44,384 nucleotides of DNA from NCBI GenBank assembly GCA_902516345.1, contig CABXYJ010000006.1, forward strand, positions 1 to 44,384, written 5' to 3'. The DNA is from an uncultured Pelagibacteraceae bacterium. GTDB taxonomy: Bacteria > Pseudomonadota > Alphaproteobacteria > Pelagibacterales > Pelagibacteraceae. The translations under genes and the position numbers were made by a program. Positions 28,113-36,604 of the stretch are shown here, piece by piece; the stretch's first letter is position 1; each line of letters begins with the position of its first letter. Below the pieces are notes generated by a model. That model ran no database searches and was not told the DNA's origin. It saw only the letters and a list, made by a program, of their open reading frames with translations.

Positions 28113-28898
28113 ATGTCTCAAAATATTTTAGAAATAAACAATTTATCTAAATATTTTGGGGGATTAGCTGCAGTCTCTGATTGTTCCTTAAAAGTAAAAA
28201 AAGGAACCATTACTGGAATAATTGGACCGAACGGTTCTGGTAAAACAACTTTATTTAATTTAATTGCAGGAAATTTAAAATCATCATCTGGAAACGTTTT
28301 ATTTAATAATGAAAACATTACTAATATGGAATCTTATGAATTATTTTCCAAAGGACTTCTCAGAACTTTTCAAATTGCACACGAATTTACTAATCTATCT
28401 GTATTAGAAAATCTTATGATGGTTCCTGGAAACCAATCTGGTGAGAAATTAATGAATACATTTTTAAAACCCTCATTAGTAGCTAGAGAGGAAGAAAAAA
28501 TTAAAGAAAAAGCAAAAGAAGTTGTAGAATTTTTAAATTTAGGTCATCTGTCTAATGAGTTAGCTGGAAATCTCTCAGGAGGTCAAAAAAAACTTTTAGA
28601 ACTTGGTAGAACAATGATGGTTGATGCAAAACTAGTTTTATTAGATGAAGTTGGAGCTGGAGTTAATAGAACATTACTTAAAGATCTAGGTTCAGCAATT
28701 GTTAAATTGAATAAAGAAAAAGGATATACTTTTTGTATGATTGAACATGATATGGATTTTATTGGAAGATTATGTGATCCGGTAATAGTTATGGCCGAAG
28801 GATCAGTTTTATTCGAAGGTACAGTCGAACAGGCAAAAAAAGATGAAAAAGTTATTGAAAGTTATTTAGGAAGAGGTTCGAGATTAAAAGATAATTGA
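28113..28898 (+). CDS. livG: Liv-type ABC transporter ATPase LivG (second system)
   Basis: The 261-residue ATPase has Walker A GPNGSGKTT, Q-loop LLRTFQIAHEF, signature LSGGQKKLLELGR, and Walker B LVLLDEVGAGVN with Val in place of the usual Pro, a variant seen in LivG-type proteins. Its C terminus VEQAKKDEKVIESYLG is the LivG tail. It shares the fold with the 23857 gene but differs in sequence, so it is a separate system and not a recent tandem copy. It begins the livG-livF-livH-livM order, which is reversed relative to the first set. Confidence 0.92.
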   Translation: MSQNILEINNLSKYFGGLAAVSDCSLKVKKGTITGIIGPNGSGKTTLFNLIAGNLKSSSGNVLFNNENITNMESYELFSKGLLRTFQIAHEFTNLSVLENLMMVPGNQSGEKLMNTFLKPSLVAREEEKIKEKAKEVVEFLNLGHLSNELAGNLSGGQKKLLELGRTMMVDAKLVLLDEVGAGVNRTLLKDLGSAIVKLNKEKGYTFCMIEHDMDFIGRLCDPVIVMAEGSVLFEGTVEQAKKDEKVIESYLGRGSRLKDN

Positions 28899-28900
28899 TT

Positions 28901-29608
28901 ATGGCATTTTTTGAAGGGACTAATATGACTGGTGGTTATGGTAATGGTCCCGATATTATTAATTCATGTTCTGTGAAAGTAAATAGAGGTGAAATAGTTT
29001 CTATACTTGGACCCAATGGAGCAGGTAAATCAACCGCTATGAAAGCAATGCTTGGATTATTAGATTTAAAAGCTGGTTCAGTAATAATTAATGGAAAAGA
29101 TATTTCGAACCTATCACCCCAAGATAGAGTTAAAGAGGGTATTTCATTTGTACCTCAAACAAAAAATGTTTTTGCAGGCATGACAGTTGAAGAAAATTTA
29201 GAGATGGGAGCATTTTTAATAGATAAAGATTATAAAGATGTGATTGATGAAATTTATGACTTGTTTCCAATTTTAAAAGAAAAAAGACGTCAGCTTGTTG
29301 GAGAATTATCAGGAGGCCAAAGACAACAAGTTGCTCTTGGTAGGGCTTTAATGATTAAACCCTCTGTTTTAATGTTAGATGAACCTACAGCTGGGGTGTC
29401 ACCCATTGTTATGGACGAATTATTTGATCATATTGTAAAAGTCAAAAGAACAAATGTTGCAATATTGATGGTAGAGCAGAATGCAAAACAAGCATTAAGT
29501 ATTTCAGATAGAGGCTATGTTTTAGTAACAGGTGAAAATCGTTATTCTGGCACTGGCCAAGAATTATTAAATGATTCAAGAGTAAGAAGCTCTTTTTTAG
29601 GTGGTTGA
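28901..29608 (+). CDS. livF: Liv-type ABC transporter ATPase LivF (second system)
   Basis: The 235-residue ATPase has Walker A GPNGAGKST, the Q-loop FVPQTKNVFAGMTVEENL, signature LSGGQRQQVALGR, Walker B LMLDEPTAG and the LivF switch VEQNAKQALSISDRGYVLVTG. The ATG at 28901 is preferred to the in-frame TTG at 28895, which overlaps the preceding stop. It pairs with the LivG just upstream. Two bases separate the genes. Confidence 0.92.
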   Translation: MAFFEGTNMTGGYGNGPDIINSCSVKVNRGEIVSILGPNGAGKSTAMKAMLGLLDLKAGSVIINGKDISNLSPQDRVKEGISFVPQTKNVFAGMTVEENLEMGAFLIDKDYKDVIDEIYDLFPILKEKRRQLVGELSGGQRQQVALGRALMIKPSVLMLDEPTAGVSPIVMDELFDHIVKVKRTNVAILMVEQNAKQALSISDRGYVLVTGENRYSGTGQELLNDSRVRSSFLGG

Positions 29609-29609
29609 T

Positions 29610-30620
29610 ATGGATTTTCTAAATGCAATTATACTCTTATTAAATTATATTTTTGTACCTGCATTAGCATATGGTTCCCAATTAGCTCTGGGTGCAATTT
29701 TTGTTACTCTAATATATGGAATACTAAGATTTGCAAACTTTGCAACTGGAGACATGATGTCTTTTGGAACTATGTTTACAATTTTGTTTACTTGGTATTT
29801 TCAATCCTTAGGTATTAGTCTAGGTGTTTTACCCACTGCGCTTTTAGCAATTCCTTTCGCTATAATATTCATGAGTGGCTATATGCTCTTAGTAGATAAA
29901 TTTGTCTTTAAGTATTATAGAGTAAATAAAAGCCCACCAGTTCAACTAGCAATGGTCAGTATCGGTGTGATGTTTGTAACTCAAGCTGTAGTGAGAATTA
30001 TAATTGGCCCTTCAGACAGAAGATTTTTTGACGGAGAAAAATTTATAATTAAAGCTGGAGAATTTAAAGAGTTGACGGGTTTAAATGAAGGCCTTGCAAT
30101 TAAATCAACGCAAGTAATCACAATTGTTGTAACTATGATCTTGGTTTCAATCCTTTTTTGGTTTTTAAATAAAACAAAAACTGGAAAAAGTATGAGAGCA
30201 TACTCAGATAACGAAGACTTAGCTTTACTCTCAGGAATAGATCCAAAAAAAATAGTTCTAATTACTTGGATTATAGCAGGTATCTTAGCTACAATTGGTG
30301 GAGCTTTGTATGGCTTAGATAAAAGTTTTAAGCCATTTACATATTTTAATAACATGCTTCCAATATTTGCAGCAGCTATTGTCGGAGGTATTGGAAATCC
30401 ATTTGGTGCATTCTTAGGAGGCTATGTAATTGCTTTTTCAGAAATACTTTTAACTTATGCCTATAGGAAATTTTTTATGTACATTTTGCCTGAAACTATG
30501 GAGCCAGGTGGTTTAGTTCAATTATTATCAACTGATTACAAATTTGCAGTATCATTTTCAATATTAGTGATTGTTTTGCTGTATCGACCTTCAGGAATAT
30601 TTAAAGGAAAAATATTATGA
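29610..30620 (+). CDS. livH: Liv-type ABC transporter permease LivH (second system)
   Basis: The 336-residue permease has about eight helices with LivH motifs: LALGAIFVTLIYGILRFANFATGDMMSFG and the coupling segment KTGKSMRAYSDNEDLALLSGIDPKKIVLITWIIAGILATIGG. An in-frame GTG at 29601 overlaps livF, so the ATG at 29610 (one base after the livF stop) is chosen. A 40-residue periplasmic insertion (FFDGEKFIIKAGEFKELTGLNE) distinguishes it from the first LivH. It is coupled by ATGA to the following livM. Confidence 0.91.
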   Translation: MDFLNAIILLLNYIFVPALAYGSQLALGAIFVTLIYGILRFANFATGDMMSFGTMFTILFTWYFQSLGISLGVLPTALLAIPFAIIFMSGYMLLVDKFVFKYYRVNKSPPVQLAMVSIGVMFVTQAVVRIIIGPSDRRFFDGEKFIIKAGEFKELTGLNEGLAIKSTQVITIVVTMILVSILFWFLNKTKTGKSMRAYSDNEDLALLSGIDPKKIVLITWIIAGILATIGGALYGLDKSFKPFTYFNNMLPIFAAAIVGGIGNPFGAFLGGYVIAFSEILLTYAYRKFFMYILPETMEPGGLVQLLSTDYKFAVSFSILVIVLLYRPSGIFKGKIL

Positions 30621-31987
30621 GAAAGAATTTAAATGTAATTACTGCTTATAGTATTATGATGGGTTTGATTATTTTAGTAGGTATTTTTCAATCATGGAAT
30701 ATAGCACTATCAATATTTAACCTGTGTTTGATATCAGCAGTGATGACTATGGGGGCGAACATTCAATGGGGCTATGCAGGCTTAATTAATTTTGGAATAA
30801 TGGGTTACACCGCTTTGGGAGGTTTGGCTGCAGTTTTAATCTCTGTTGATCCTGTTCAAGATGCTTGGAGCGCTGGTGGTTTTGATGTCTTAACATCTTT
30901 ATTTATTATCATTGGAATGATTGTAGCTATAAAGTTTATACTAAAGAGATATGAAAAATCTAAAATTCGAACCTATTTTATAGCCTCAATTATTATAGTA
31001 GGCATTATAATAATAAGAATTACAGCCGAGCCAGGCATCGAAGCTATTGAGGCAATAGACCCAGCGAAAACTGGTTTTTTAGGAGGTTTAGGTTTGCCAA
31101 TTGTTTTTTCTTGGATAGTTGGAGCTCTGTTTGCAGGAGGGTTAGCATTTGTAGTTGGAAAAGTAGCATTGGGATTAAGAGCTGATTATTTGGCGATAGC
31201 TACTTTGCTTATATCTGAAATTGTCATTGCTATTATTAAACATGAAGACTGGCTAACTAGGGGAGTAAAAAATGTAATTGGTTTAAAAAGACCAGCACCT
31301 TATGAAGTAGATCTTCAAACAACAGGATGGTTTATTGATTTAGTCGAAAAGTTTAATTCTGGAAAATTAGCTTTAATATCTGATTTAGCTGAAAGGCAAA
31401 GTGCATTAAACCAGCTAGTAATTGAAGGGTCTTCACTATTTGTAAAACTTTGTTACTCTGGATTATTTTTAATAGTAGTAATTATACTTTTAATTTTAAC
31501 TCAGAAAGCGCTTTATTCTCCTTGGGGAAGAATGATGAGAGCTATCAGAGATAATGAAGAAGCGGCTAATGCAATGGGAAAAAATGTTGTAAAGCAACAT
31601 CTTTTAATTTTTATTCTTGGTTCCGCAATTGTAGGGATAGCGGGGGCAATGCTTGTGACTCAAGATGGATTATTTACACCAGGAAGTTATAGGCCAATGA
31701 GATATACTTTTTTAATTTGGGTAATGGTAATTGTTGGTGGAAGTGGAAACAATTTTGGGGCAATTTTAGGTGGATTTGCTGTTTGGTTCTTGTGGATTGA
31801 AGCTGCACCAATAGCATTATTTTTAATAAATTTTTTCACCTCTGGTATGGCTGAAACTAACAGCTTTAAAGTTCATTTAATTGAAAGTGTCCCATATTTC
31901 AGATTTTTAATGATGGGAATAGGATTATTATTAATTATGAGGTATAGACCAAGAGGTATACTTCCGGAGAAAATAGAAATAAAATAA
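30617..31987 (+). CDS. livM: Liv-type ABC transporter permease LivM (second system)
   Basis: The 456-residue permease is long for LivM. It has the family motifs MGANIQWGYAGLINFGIMGYTALGG, GLRADYLAIATLLISEIVIAIIK, and the coupling region GRMMRAIRDNEEAANAMGKNVVKQHLLIFILGSAIVGIAGA. The extra length comes from an inserted basic loop plus hydrophobic segment (about 95-135) and a long hydrophilic stretch at about 215-275. It ends the second Liv set. A micro-ORF and a strong terminator follow within 110 nt. Confidence 0.91.
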   Translation: MRKNLNVITAYSIMMGLIILVGIFQSWNIALSIFNLCLISAVMTMGANIQWGYAGLINFGIMGYTALGGLAAVLISVDPVQDAWSAGGFDVLTSLFIIIGMIVAIKFILKRYEKSKIRTYFIASIIIVGIIIIRITAEPGIEAIEAIDPAKTGFLGGLGLPIVFSWIVGALFAGGLAFVVGKVALGLRADYLAIATLLISEIVIAIIKHEDWLTRGVKNVIGLKRPAPYEVDLQTTGWFIDLVEKFNSGKLALISDLAERQSALNQLVIEGSSLFVKLCYSGLFLIVVIILLILTQKALYSPWGRMMRAIRDNEEAANAMGKNVVKQHLLIFILGSAIVGIAGAMLVTQDGLFTPGSYRPMRYTFLIWVMVIVGGSGNNFGAILGGFAVWFLWIEAAPIALFLINFFTSGMAETNSFKVHLIESVPYFRFLMMGIGLLLIMRYRPRGILPEKIEIK

Positions 31988-31994
31988 TAATTAT

Positions 31995-32063
31995 ATGAAA
32001 TATATTATACTAGGAGCCGCAATAGCATGGGCTATGTATATGGCTGACAAATACATGTTCTAA
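31995..32063 (+). CDS. 22-residue putative membrane microprotein
   Basis: A short frame begins ATG at 31995, seven bases after the livM stop, and ends TAA at 32061-32063, four bases before the terminator stem. The product starts MKYIILGAAIAWAMYMADKY: a basic N terminus, one hydrophobic helix of about 14 residues with small-residue packing (GAAIA), and a polar end. No clear Shine-Dalgarno precedes it, so translation would rely on reinitiation after livM. Placement between the operon's last gene and its terminator, and a fully helical hydrophobic product, support it. Chance cannot be excluded at this length. Confidence 0.45.
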   Translation: MKYIILGAAIAWAMYMADKYMF

Positions 32064-32066
32064 AAA

Positions 32067-32100
32067 AAACCCCTAACAAATTAATGTTAGGGGTTTAATT
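32067..32100 (+). terminator. bidirectional intrinsic terminator between the Liv cluster and convergent binding-protein gene
   Basis: AAACCCCTAAC (32067-32077) pairs perfectly with GTTAGGGGTTT (32086-32096) around an 8-nt loop. The plus strand continues into T-rich sequence, and the minus strand reads into the complement of the A-run at 32062-32069. It can therefore stop both the + transporter operon and the - gene ending at 32113. Confidence 0.9.
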
Positions 32101-32112
32101 TTTTAAATTTAA

Positions 32113-33303
32113 TTATCTTTGTTTTTTAGTTTTAAATTTTCCGCCTTTAATTTCTTGTTCTAAGAAAGAGCCTTCAGCTTCACCGACGTTAGTAAAAGTA
32201 ACTCCAGTTGCACCTTCGTAATCAACTTTTTTACCTTTAGCTAATAAATCTAAACCTTTTTTGAGCTCACCTGGATAAATTTTTGTTCCAGGACCATTAG
32301 CAACATCCATTACATTTTTTGCAATTGATGCTCTATCAGCTGACCCACCTGCTTGCATAGCTAAAACAATTAAAGCAGCTGCATCATAAGACTCACCTGT
32401 GTATGGACCTGAGCTATCAATACCTGCCGCTTTCGCTACGCCTGAAAATACTCCTGCACCTTTTCCAGTCGAACCTGGCATAGAACCAAAAGATTTTTTC
32501 AAATCATTTCCAAAAGCATCAACTAAAGATTGTCCAATCATACCATCAGATAAAATAAATTTATCGAAAGCACCAGAGTCTAATGAAGCCTGTATAATTC
32601 CTTTTCCACCTTGGTCAAGATAACCAATTACAGCGACAGCATCACCACCTGCAGAAGCTAGAGTTGCTACTTCTGAAGAATAATCTGCTTTACCATCCTC
32701 GTGGGCAGTCACAGTAGTTACTTTAATACCATGAGACTCAACTGCAGCTTTATAAACATCTGCTAAACCTTTTCCATAGTCATTATTAGTGTAAGTAATT
32801 GCAACACTTTTAACTTTTCTATCTTTAGTAATATCAGCTAAAATTTGACCACCTCTAGCATCTGATGGAGCTGTTCTAAAAAAATATCCTTTATCATCAA
32901 GAGTAGTTAATCCTGGTGATGTAGCTGATGGTGAAATCATAACTACACCGTTTGGCACAGCAACATTTGAAGCTATTGCACCAGTTACACCTGAACAGTC
33001 TGCACCCATAATCGCAGCAACTCCTTGTGATATTACTCCTTCTGCAGCTGCAGTCGCTGCTGCTGAGTCAACACAAGTTGAGTCTGCTCTTATTACTGAA
33101 ATTTTTTTTCCACCTAAAAGCGATCCTGAATCTGAAGCTTCCTTAAAAGCAAGCTCTGCAGATGCAGCCATAGCTGGAGTAAGAGACTCAATAGGCCCAG
33201 TAAAACCTAAAATAATCCCCATCTTAATCCCATGACCATCAGCCATAACATTTGATCCAAAACTAGATACAAACATAAAAAAGGCTATAAATATTTTTCT
33301 CAT
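32113..33303 (-). CDS. Liv-type ABC transporter periplasmic substrate-binding protein (likely partner of second system)
   Basis: The 396-residue precursor has a signal peptide (MRKIFIAFFMFVSSFGSNVMA). The mature part is a Peripla_BP_6-type receptor: GIILGFTGPIESLTPAMAASAELAFKEA, then IRADSTCVDSAAATAAAEGVISQGVAAIMGADCSGVTGAIA, VMISPSATSPGLTTLDDKGYFFRTAPSD, and AITYTNNDYGKGLADVYK. The serine/alanine-rich, low-complexity lobe suits an abundant periplasmic protein. A good Shine-Dalgarno (AGAGGA) precedes the start. It faces the second livGFHM set, which lacks its own receptor gene, so it probably serves that system under its own promoter. Confidence 0.9.
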   Translation of the reverse strand: MRKIFIAFFMFVSSFGSNVMADGHGIKMGIILGFTGPIESLTPAMAASAELAFKEASDSGSLLGGKKISVIRADSTCVDSAAATAAAEGVISQGVAAIMGADCSGVTGAIASNVAVPNGVVMISPSATSPGLTTLDDKGYFFRTAPSDARGGQILADITKDRKVKSVAITYTNNDYGKGLADVYKAAVESHGIKVTTVTAHEDGKADYSSEVATLASAGGDAVAVIGYLDQGGKGIIQASLDSGAFDKFILSDGMIGQSLVDAFGNDLKKSFGSMPGSTGKGAGVFSGVAKAAGIDSSGPYTGESYDAAALIVLAMQAGGSADRASIAKNVMDVANGPGTKIYPGELKKGLDLLAKGKKVDYEGATGVTFTNVGEAEGSFLEQEIKGGKFKTKKQR

Positions 33304-33341
33304 TATTTTCCTCTATTAGTTAACAATTTATTAAAAGATAA

Positions 33342-33370
33342 ATTAAATCTAATTTCTCAATGATTTTCAA
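33342..33370 (-). promoter_or_regulatory. candidate promoter for the minus-strand binding-protein gene
   Basis: Reading the minus strand, TTGAAA (33365-33370) and TTTAAT (33342-33347) are separated by exactly 17 nt, ending 38 nt before the start codon. The 142-nt gap to 33446 must serve two divergent genes, so promoters are expected here. Confidence 0.4.
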
Positions 33371-33389
33371 CAAACAAATTATCTTATTT

Positions 33390-33395
33390 TATAAT
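33390..33395 (+). promoter_or_regulatory. candidate -10 box for the divergent racemase-like gene
   Basis: A perfect TATAAT lies 50 nt before the ATG at 33446. The best -35 match (TTCAAC, 33366-33371) is weak and overlaps the -35 of the opposite promoter, so the two promoters could interfere. Chance occurrence in AT-rich DNA is quite possible. Confidence 0.3.
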
Positions 33396-33445
33396 ATCTT
33401 TATTTAATTTAGACTATTTAATGAAGATATTTTATTAAATTTGCT

Positions 33446-34192
33446 ATGAAATCAAAAAAAATAGAACCTCAATTTGCAAAATATCAAAATCCAAGAATAG
33501 GATTAATAGCATTAGCAACAGATTTTATGATTGAGAGAGATTTTATCAAAGTAATTAAAGACAAAGAAATAGATTTTTTTGTAAATAGAATTGAGTGTTT
33601 TAATCCTTTAACTAAAGAAAATTTAATTAAGATGTCTGATAAAGTTACAGAAGTTACAAAAAATATTTTACCAGACGAGGATATTGATTGTGTAGTTTAT
33701 GGTTGTACCACAGGAACAATTGCTGCAGGGTATGACTCAATTAAAGATAAAGTAAGGGCAGCAAAACCCAATGCAAAATTGACCACGCCAAGTTTAGCAG
33801 CCATAAGAGCACTAAAAAAATTGAATGTAAAAAAATTAGCAATTTTTACTCCATATTCTAAAATATTAAATGATGAAGTATTAGATTATTTTAGTGAAGA
33901 AGGATTTATGATTTCATCTAATAGCTACCTAGATATATCTGCAGATTACGATATAGGAAAGGTAGAACAAGAATTTTTATTTGATGAGTTGTCAAAAATG
34001 GAAATGAACGGGGCTGATGCATTATTTATATCATGTACAGCATTACCAGTTTTAAATATTATAGATAGATTAGAAAAAAAAATTAATAAACCTGTACTCT
34101 CAAGTAATCAGGCTTTAATCTGGGACTCTTTACAAACGATTGGAGAAAATAAAGATATTAATGGTTTTGGAAAACTATTTAGTAAGAATTAA
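33446..34192 (+). CDS. Asp/Glu-racemase-superfamily protein (EutA / maleate isomerase-like)
   Basis: The 248-residue protein has the twin active-site cysteines of this superfamily: C87 in VVYGCTTGT and C197 in LFISCTALP. NQALIWDSLQTIG near the C terminus is typical of the arylmalonate decarboxylase/maleate cis-trans isomerase/EutA branch. Members racemise, isomerise or decarboxylate small acids. The next gene, 2 nt away, encodes an ectoine-hydrolase-like enzyme; in ectoine utilisation clusters the EutA protein has this fold, which supports that reading. No Shine-Dalgarno is visible before the ATG. Confidence 0.75.
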   Translation: MKSKKIEPQFAKYQNPRIGLIALATDFMIERDFIKVIKDKEIDFFVNRIECFNPLTKENLIKMSDKVTEVTKNILPDEDIDCVVYGCTTGTIAAGYDSIKDKVRAAKPNAKLTTPSLAAIRALKKLNVKKLAIFTPYSKILNDEVLDYFSEEGFMISSNSYLDISADYDIGKVEQEFLFDELSKMEMNGADALFISCTALPVLNIIDRLEKKINKPVLSSNQALIWDSLQTIGENKDINGFGKLFSKN

Positions 34193-34194
34193 AT

Positions 34195-35364
34195 ATGCTT
34201 TTTACTAAGGAAGAGTATAAACAAAGGCTTAAAAAAGTACAAAAAATGATGGAAAAAAAAGGTATTGACCTTTTGATTTCACATGACACGAACAACTTAA
34301 ACTATCTAACCGGATATGATGCTTGGTCATTTTATTATGCACAATGTGCATTAGTACATGTCAATGCAGAAGAACCAATATGTTTCGTAAGAGACCAAGA
34401 TGCTGGAGGAGCCCACATAAAAACTTACTTAAAAAAAGAGAATATAGTAGTTTATGATGAGGATTATATCCACACTTGGCCTAAACACCCTTATGATTAT
34501 TTAGTTAAAATTATTAAAGATAAAAAATGGGATAAAATTTGTATTGGATTAGAAATGGATGCTCATTACTTTACTGCGTATTGTTATGAAAAAATAAAAA
34601 ACGGTTTACCTGATGCAAAACTGAAAGACTCGGAGAGATTAGTCAATTGGGCAAGGTTAGTAAAATCTGATGCAGAGATAAATTTTATGAAGTCTGCTGC
34701 AAAAATTTCTGAACTCGGAATGAAAACTGCTTTTGAGGTAATTAATCCAGGTGTTAGACAATGTGATGCTGTCGGTGAAATCCAAAAAGCTTTGTTTTAC
34801 GGAACGCCAGAATTTGGCGGTGAGTATTCTAGTATTGCTACTTTACTTCCAACAGGAAAAGGAACATCAGCTTCCCATTTAACTGCAACTCAAGATAAAT
34901 TTATCAAGGGTGAAGCAACAATTATTGAACTTTCTGGTGTGTATAAGAGATATCACGCACCAATGGCTCGAACAATTTTACTGGGCAAACCTGATCAATT
35001 AAAGATTGATACCATGAAAAAGACTATTGAAGCTCTTCAAGCAGGCATTGATGTTGTTAAACCTGGCAATACAGTTAACGATGTTGCACAAGCATTTTGG
35101 AAAGTTTTAGATAAATATGGAATAGAAAAAAAATCTAGAACAGGTTATTCTATTGGAATAGGTTATCCACCTGATTGGGGCGAACATACGCTAAATATTT
35201 ACAAAGGCGATATGACTCTTTTAGAGCCAAATATTTGTTTTCATATGATTGCAGTTATGCAATTTGGAGATTGGGGAGTTGAAGCTTCTGAAGCAATAAG
35301 GGTTACAAACAAAGGTTCTGAATTATTTTGCAAATTTTCAAAAGAACTTCACGTTAAAAGCTAA
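34195..35364 (+). CDS. doeA: M24-family hydrolase resembling ectoine hydrolase DoeA/EutD
   Basis: The 389-residue protein has a creatinase-type N-terminal domain (FTKEEYKQRLKKVQKMMEKK, NYLTGYDAWSFYYAQCALV, DQDAGGAHIKTYL) and a C-terminal 'pita-bread' domain from about 160. The order of segments resembles DoeA, which opens the ectoine ring. The canonical five M24 metal ligands do not all stand out, as in creatinase-like members that work without metal. Neighbours are an EutA-like protein and a PotABCD-type transporter. Other eut/doe genes (eutB, eutC, doeB) are not in the window, so another amidine or N-acyl substrate remains possible. Confidence 0.68.
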   Translation: MLFTKEEYKQRLKKVQKMMEKKGIDLLISHDTNNLNYLTGYDAWSFYYAQCALVHVNAEEPICFVRDQDAGGAHIKTYLKKENIVVYDEDYIHTWPKHPYDYLVKIIKDKKWDKICIGLEMDAHYFTAYCYEKIKNGLPDAKLKDSERLVNWARLVKSDAEINFMKSAAKISELGMKTAFEVINPGVRQCDAVGEIQKALFYGTPEFGGEYSSIATLLPTGKGTSASHLTATQDKFIKGEATIIELSGVYKRYHAPMARTILLGKPDQLKIDTMKKTIEALQAGIDVVKPGNTVNDVAQAFWKVLDKYGIEKKSRTGYSIGIGYPPDWGEHTLNIYKGDMTLLEPNICFHMIAVMQFGDWGVEASEAIRVTNKGSELFCKFSKELHVKS

Positions 35365-35416
35365 TTTTTAACAGTTGATATTTATTCTCACAAATGTTTT
35401 AAAGTAATCTGTTTTT

Positions 35417-36502
35417 ATGTCAGTAAATAAAGAATTTGTAAAATTTGATAAAGTTGACAAAAGTTACGACGGAAAAGTCTTGGTTGTCAAAGATCTTCAA
35501 TTGGACATTGCAGAAGGTGAATTTATTACAATGTTAGGACCATCTGGTTCTGGTAAAACGACATGTTTAATGATGCTTGCAGGTTTTGAAACTCCAACTA
35601 ATGGAGAAATATATTTGGATGGAAATGCAATATCAAGTATCCCACCACATAAACGAGGGATAGGAATGGTATTTCAAAATTATGCGTTATTTCCTCACAT
35701 GACAGTTTATGAAAATTTAGCTTTTCCACTTAGAGTTAGAAAAATACCTAAGGATGAAGCTGACAAAAAAATTGATAAAGCATTATCAATGGTTTCTTTA
35801 CAAGGTTTTGCCCAAAGAATGCCAGGTCAATTATCAGGAGGACAACAACAAAGAGTAGCGGTAGCTCGATCATTAGTGTTCGATCCACAATTAGTTTTAA
35901 TGGATGAACCTTTAGGAGCTTTAGATAAAAATTTAAGAGAGAGTATGCAATACGAGATAAAACATATTCATGAGAATATTGGAGTTACAGTAGTTTATGT
36001 TACTCATGATCAAAGTGAAGCTTTAACAATGTCTAATCGTATAGCTGTATTTAATGACGGTAAAGTTCAACAACTTTCAAGTCCTGATGAATTATATGAG
36101 AAACCTGTAAACTCTTTTGTTGCAGAATTCATTGGAGAAAATAATACTTTTGCAGGTGAGGTTGTAGATATTTCAGATGGAAAATGTAAAGTAAAGTTAT
36201 CTACTGCAGAGATTTTAGCAAATCCTATTTCTGTTAATGGTAAAGGAGAGAAAACAACAATTTCTTTAAGACCTGAGAGAGCCTTAATTAATCCAAGCGA
36301 TAAAATGGACAATGTTCATAAAGGTAAAATTAAGGAAGTTATTTATCATGGAGATCATACTCGAGTAAGAATTGATATTTTAGGAAATTCAGAATTTATC
36401 CTTAAAGTTCCAAACAGTTCATCAAATCTTGATATTAAACTAGGTAATGAAATAAAGATTGGGTGGAATAGTGAGGATGCTAGAGCCCTAGATCCAAAAT
36501 AA
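35417..36502 (+). CDS. potA: PotA-type ABC transporter ATPase
   Basis: The 361-residue ATPase has Walker A GPSGSGKTT, Q-loop MVFQNYALFPHMTVYENLAFPL, signature LSGGQQQRVAVARSL, Walker B LVLMDEPLGALD and the switch His in VYVTHDQSEALTMS. A C-terminal TOBE_2 regulatory domain (about 245-360) includes FIGENNTFAGEV and ISLRPERALI. These features define the spermidine/putrescine/opine group of importers. The ligand cannot be set from the ATPase. It begins the transporter part of the cluster, 52 nt after the M24 enzyme. Confidence 0.9.
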   Translation: MSVNKEFVKFDKVDKSYDGKVLVVKDLQLDIAEGEFITMLGPSGSGKTTCLMMLAGFETPTNGEIYLDGNAISSIPPHKRGIGMVFQNYALFPHMTVYENLAFPLRVRKIPKDEADKKIDKALSMVSLQGFAQRMPGQLSGGQQQRVAVARSLVFDPQLVLMDEPLGALDKNLRESMQYEIKHIHENIGVTVVYVTHDQSEALTMSNRIAVFNDGKVQQLSSPDELYEKPVNSFVAEFIGENNTFAGEVVDISDGKCKVKLSTAEILANPISVNGKGEKTTISLRPERALINPSDKMDNVHKGKIKEVIYHGDHTRVRIDILGNSEFILKVPNSSSNLDIKLGNEIKIGWNSEDARALDPK

Positions 36503-36541
36503 ACATCAATTTAATCTTAATATTAGTACATAAAAGGCCTG

Positions 36542-36570
36542 TTGACTCTCATTATCGATCTTGCTGTAAT
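36542..36570 (+). promoter_or_regulatory. strong candidate sigma-70 promoter for the Pot-type binding-protein gene
   Basis: TTGACT (36542-36547), a 17-nt spacer, and TGTAAT (36565-36570) each differ from consensus by one base. It lies in the 102-nt gap before the binding-protein start, with a Shine-Dalgarno (GGAGG, 36596-36600) between. This is the best promoter match I see in the window and fits a highly expressed receptor. Confidence 0.6.
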
Positions 36571-36604
36571 AAGTTTTTATAAAAAACGTTTAAACGGAGG
36601 AAAA

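Noticed and set aside
28640-28670. Walker B Val in place of Pro (LLDEVGAG) in the second LivG as a defect
   Set aside because: The catalytic Asp-Glu pair is intact and a DEV variant is common in LivG-type ATPases.
23857-29608. Possible recent tandem duplication of livG/livF
   Set aside because: The two ATPase pairs differ clearly in sequence, signature motifs and gene order, so they are separate systems and not a recent duplication.
29981-30355. 124-codon open frame antisense to the second livH
   Set aside because: Shadow frame in a well-supported permease gene; composition is that of reversed membrane-helix codons.
36542-36604. N-terminal extension of the Pot-type binding protein from TTG 36542
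   Set aside because: The signal peptide begins at the ATG 36605 right after GGAGG; the TTG is part of a near-consensus -35 box.
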